Part shown: piece by piece, positions 42,566-43,762 of the stretch
How positions within the stretch are numbered: the stretch's first letter is position 1
How the letters are laid out: every line of letters begins with the position of its first letter
Source of the DNA: Desulfobacterales bacterium
GTDB lineage: Bacteria; Desulfobacterota; Desulfobacteria; Desulfobacterales; JAHEIW01
DNA: 43,762 nucleotides
Assembly (NCBI GenBank): GCA_020348305.1
Contig: CP070746.1
Location: 5,374,539 to 5,418,300, forward strand
Direction: 5' to 3'
The notes under the pieces: model-generated
The model's database searches: none
What the model was told of the DNA's origin: nothing
What the model saw: the letters and a program-made list of their open reading frames with translations, nothing else
Program-made: the position numbers and the translations under genes

Positions 42566-43030
42566 ATGTACAAAAAAATATTGATTCCCTTAGAGGGTAC
42601 GGAAAATGATAAGATCGTCTTGGAACATGTCCGGCGTATGGCCAAACAATCGGCTGCTGCCTTGGTGCTCATTCAGCTTCATCGGGTATTAAAAGAGCAT
42701 GACCCGGGTTTACAGAAGATTCAGATGGAGGTCGGATCAGCGGGTTATCTTAAAAAAGAAAAGGCTGAGGCCTATTTGGCTGAACTTGAGCAATCGTTAC
42801 GAAAGGAGGGTATACAGATATCGAAAGAATTTATTGTGACAACCGAGCCGGAAGCAGATACGATTGTAAAATATGGCGAAGAAAAGGGATGCGATTTGGT
42901 CGCGCTAACGAACCAGCACAGAACTGGTTTAGGCCGCTGGTTCTTCTTAAATATTGAGGAAAAGGTAAAAAGAAGATCATCGCTGCCTGTCCTTCTGGTT
43001 GCCGGACCTAAAGATAAGGAGAAAAGTTGA
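42566..43030 (+). CDS. Universal stress protein (UspA family)
   Basis: A 154-residue single-domain Usp. It opens with MYKKILIPLEGTEND, the usual first strand and loop, and has a CDLVALTNQHRTGLGRW segment where ATP-binding members show GxxGx9GS/T. That motif is incomplete here (GLGRWFFLNIEEKV), so it may not bind ATP. I start at ATG 42566, four bases after GAGAGG, and not at TTG 42554. The stop overlaps the ATG of the ferritin-like gene (TGATG), linking both to one stress-related unit. Confidence 0.87.
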   Translation: MYKKILIPLEGTENDKIVLEHVRRMAKQSAAALVLIQLHRVLKEHDPGLQKIQMEVGSAGYLKKEKAEAYLAELEQSLRKEGIQISKEFIVTTEPEADTIVKYGEEKGCDLVALTNQHRTGLGRWFFLNIEEKVKRRSSLPVLLVAGPKDKEKS

Positions 43031-43476
43031 TGGATACCAAGACCAAAATCGATGTTTTAAATAAATTGCTGGAAGCCGAGATTTCAGCCATTGAATATTA
43101 CCAGATTCATGCAGAAAGCATTGCCGAAAAGGATATTGCTGAGGGAATTAGAGCGATCATTCCGGCGGAAGAAAGTCATGCAATCAACCTTGCGGCAAGA
43201 ATTCGGGATTTAGGTGGCGAAACGCTTGATGCTTCAGGAGATGCGGTGCGAGTCGGAAAGCAGATCGGCGAGGAAAGCAAGAAACAAGGAACCATGGGCA
43301 TGCTGAGGATGGAACTGGAAAATGAAAAACAGGCTATAAAAGATTATGCCATTTCTGTAGCAGAAATTTCAGATGATATGGACACCCTTGAAATGCTGGA
43401 AGAACAACTCTTTGACGAAATGCGACATGCAAAGTGGCTGAAGAAAAAGATACTGGAACTAAAAGGCAAACAGTAA
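43030..43476 (+). CDS. Ferritin-like di-iron protein
   Basis: A 148-residue four-helix-bundle protein of the ferritin/rubrerythrin superfamily. Possible di-iron ligands are E17 or E22 (AEISAIEYY), E47-x2-H50 in AEESH, E97 or E99 in ELENEKQ and E130-x2-H133 in FDEMRHA, the paired ExxH pattern expected. It lacks the rubredoxin-type cysteines of rubrerythrin and is shorter than bacterioferritin. It may store iron or reduce peroxide. ATG 43030 has GGAG eight bases upstream and is coupled to the Usp gene. Confidence 0.82.
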   Translation: MDTKTKIDVLNKLLEAEISAIEYYQIHAESIAEKDIAEGIRAIIPAEESHAINLAARIRDLGGETLDASGDAVRVGKQIGEESKKQGTMGMLRMELENEKQAIKDYAISVAEISDDMDTLEMLEEQLFDEMRHAKWLKKKILELKGKQ

Positions 43477-43503
43477 ATAAGAATATTAAGATCTAGACCT
43501 TGC

Positions 43504-43528
43504 CAGATAATCAAAACGATCTTATCTG
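43504..43528 (+). terminator. Weak hairpin after the ferritin-like gene
   Basis: CAGATAA (43504-43510) pairs with TTATCTG (43522-43528) around an 11-nt loop and is followed by TATTTCT. Stem is AT-rich and the T-tract interrupted, so termination would be partial. Confidence 0.3.
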
Positions 43529-43579
43529 TATTTCTAAATAAAAAATTTTAGCAAATACTATTTTAGGGAGAAACCATAA

Positions 43580-43762
43580 ATGAAGCCGATCCTGCTTGAA
43601 GTTGTGGCACCATTGCTATCTACCGTTGAATGGCATGGTTGGCAGCACCAGTTTATGATTGATGCATTGAGATTAAGGCGCAATTATCGGCAAAGCAGTG
43701 CGGATGAATATCCGGAAGATTGGAAGCAAGCTGGAGATTATGTGTCAAACTGGATCCGAGAG
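43580..43762 (+). CDS. Unidentified gene, 3' truncated
   Basis: An ATG at 43580, nine bases after AGGGAG, opens a frame without stop to the window's end (61 codons). It begins MKPILLEVVAPLLSTVEWHG and is rich in Trp, Arg and Tyr, with no signal peptide or membrane segment visible. I do not recognise the family. It follows the ferritin-like gene by about 100 bp with only a weak hairpin between them. Confidence 0.55.
   Translation, partial: MKPILLEVVAPLLSTVEWHGWQHQFMIDALRLRRNYRQSSADEYPEDWKQAGDYVSNWIRE

Overview
The window reads as chromosomal DNA of an anaerobic, probably sulfate-reducing member of the Desulfobacterota (the former Deltaproteobacteria). This is inferred from gene content: a glutaconyl-CoA decarboxylase-type carboxyltransferase grouped with crotonase, 3-hydroxyacyl-CoA dehydrogenase and thiolase; a 2-oxoacid:ferredoxin oxidoreductase; a molybdopterin oxidoreductase; two MoeA paralogues, one fused to a periplasmic-binding-like domain; and the gene order ftsE-ftsX-envC-ctpA-yibQ. 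There are no rRNA or tRNA genes, no CRISPR array, no phage genes and no transposase. Genes sit on both strands in short operons, and base composition looks even throughout.

Bases 1-6138 hold a stand-alone PEP/pyruvate-dikinase-type ATP-grasp protein (5' end outside the window), two convergent class-A beta-lactamase-like serine hydrolases, a 12-helix carrier resembling the ADP/ATP (Tlc/NTT) family, and a radical SAM protein. Bases 6246-7175 encode a secreted M23 peptidase. Bases 7447-12816 form a glutaryl/glutaconyl-CoA to acetyl-CoA module: gcdA, crotonase, 3-hydroxybutyryl-CoA dehydrogenase and thiolase on the minus strand, and a 71-residue biotin carrier on the plus strand. Bases 12944-15353 encode a 2-oxoacid:ferredoxin oxidoreductase whose beta and gamma parts are fused. 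A PgpH-type 7TM-HD phosphodiesterase, a small FHA protein, a molybdopterin oxidoreductase and a large hybrid histidine kinase follow.

Bases 24021-31025 (minus strand) form an envelope operon, tolC-ftsE-ftsX-envC-ctpA-yibQ, for septal peptidoglycan hydrolysis and export. After it come pyrE (with a terminator-like leader hairpin), queD, dnaJ, an MFS transporter and the two moeA genes. The plus-strand right end has a RhlB-like DEAD-box helicase, a SAM methyltransferase, an AmrS-type radical SAM enzyme, a universal stress protein, a ferritin-like protein and the start of an unidentified gene.

The least explained material is intergenic. A nested inverted repeat of about 270 bp lies at 40381-40650, and a 105-bp inverted repeat at 26468-26572. 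Five sites are built from degenerate 7-8 bp units (4451, 20981, 31856, 32325 and 38652), some arranged as imperfect palindromes; one encodes the last residues of PyrE and another overlaps the queD start. Many CDS starts were moved to codons with a better ribosome binding site, as noted in each entry.
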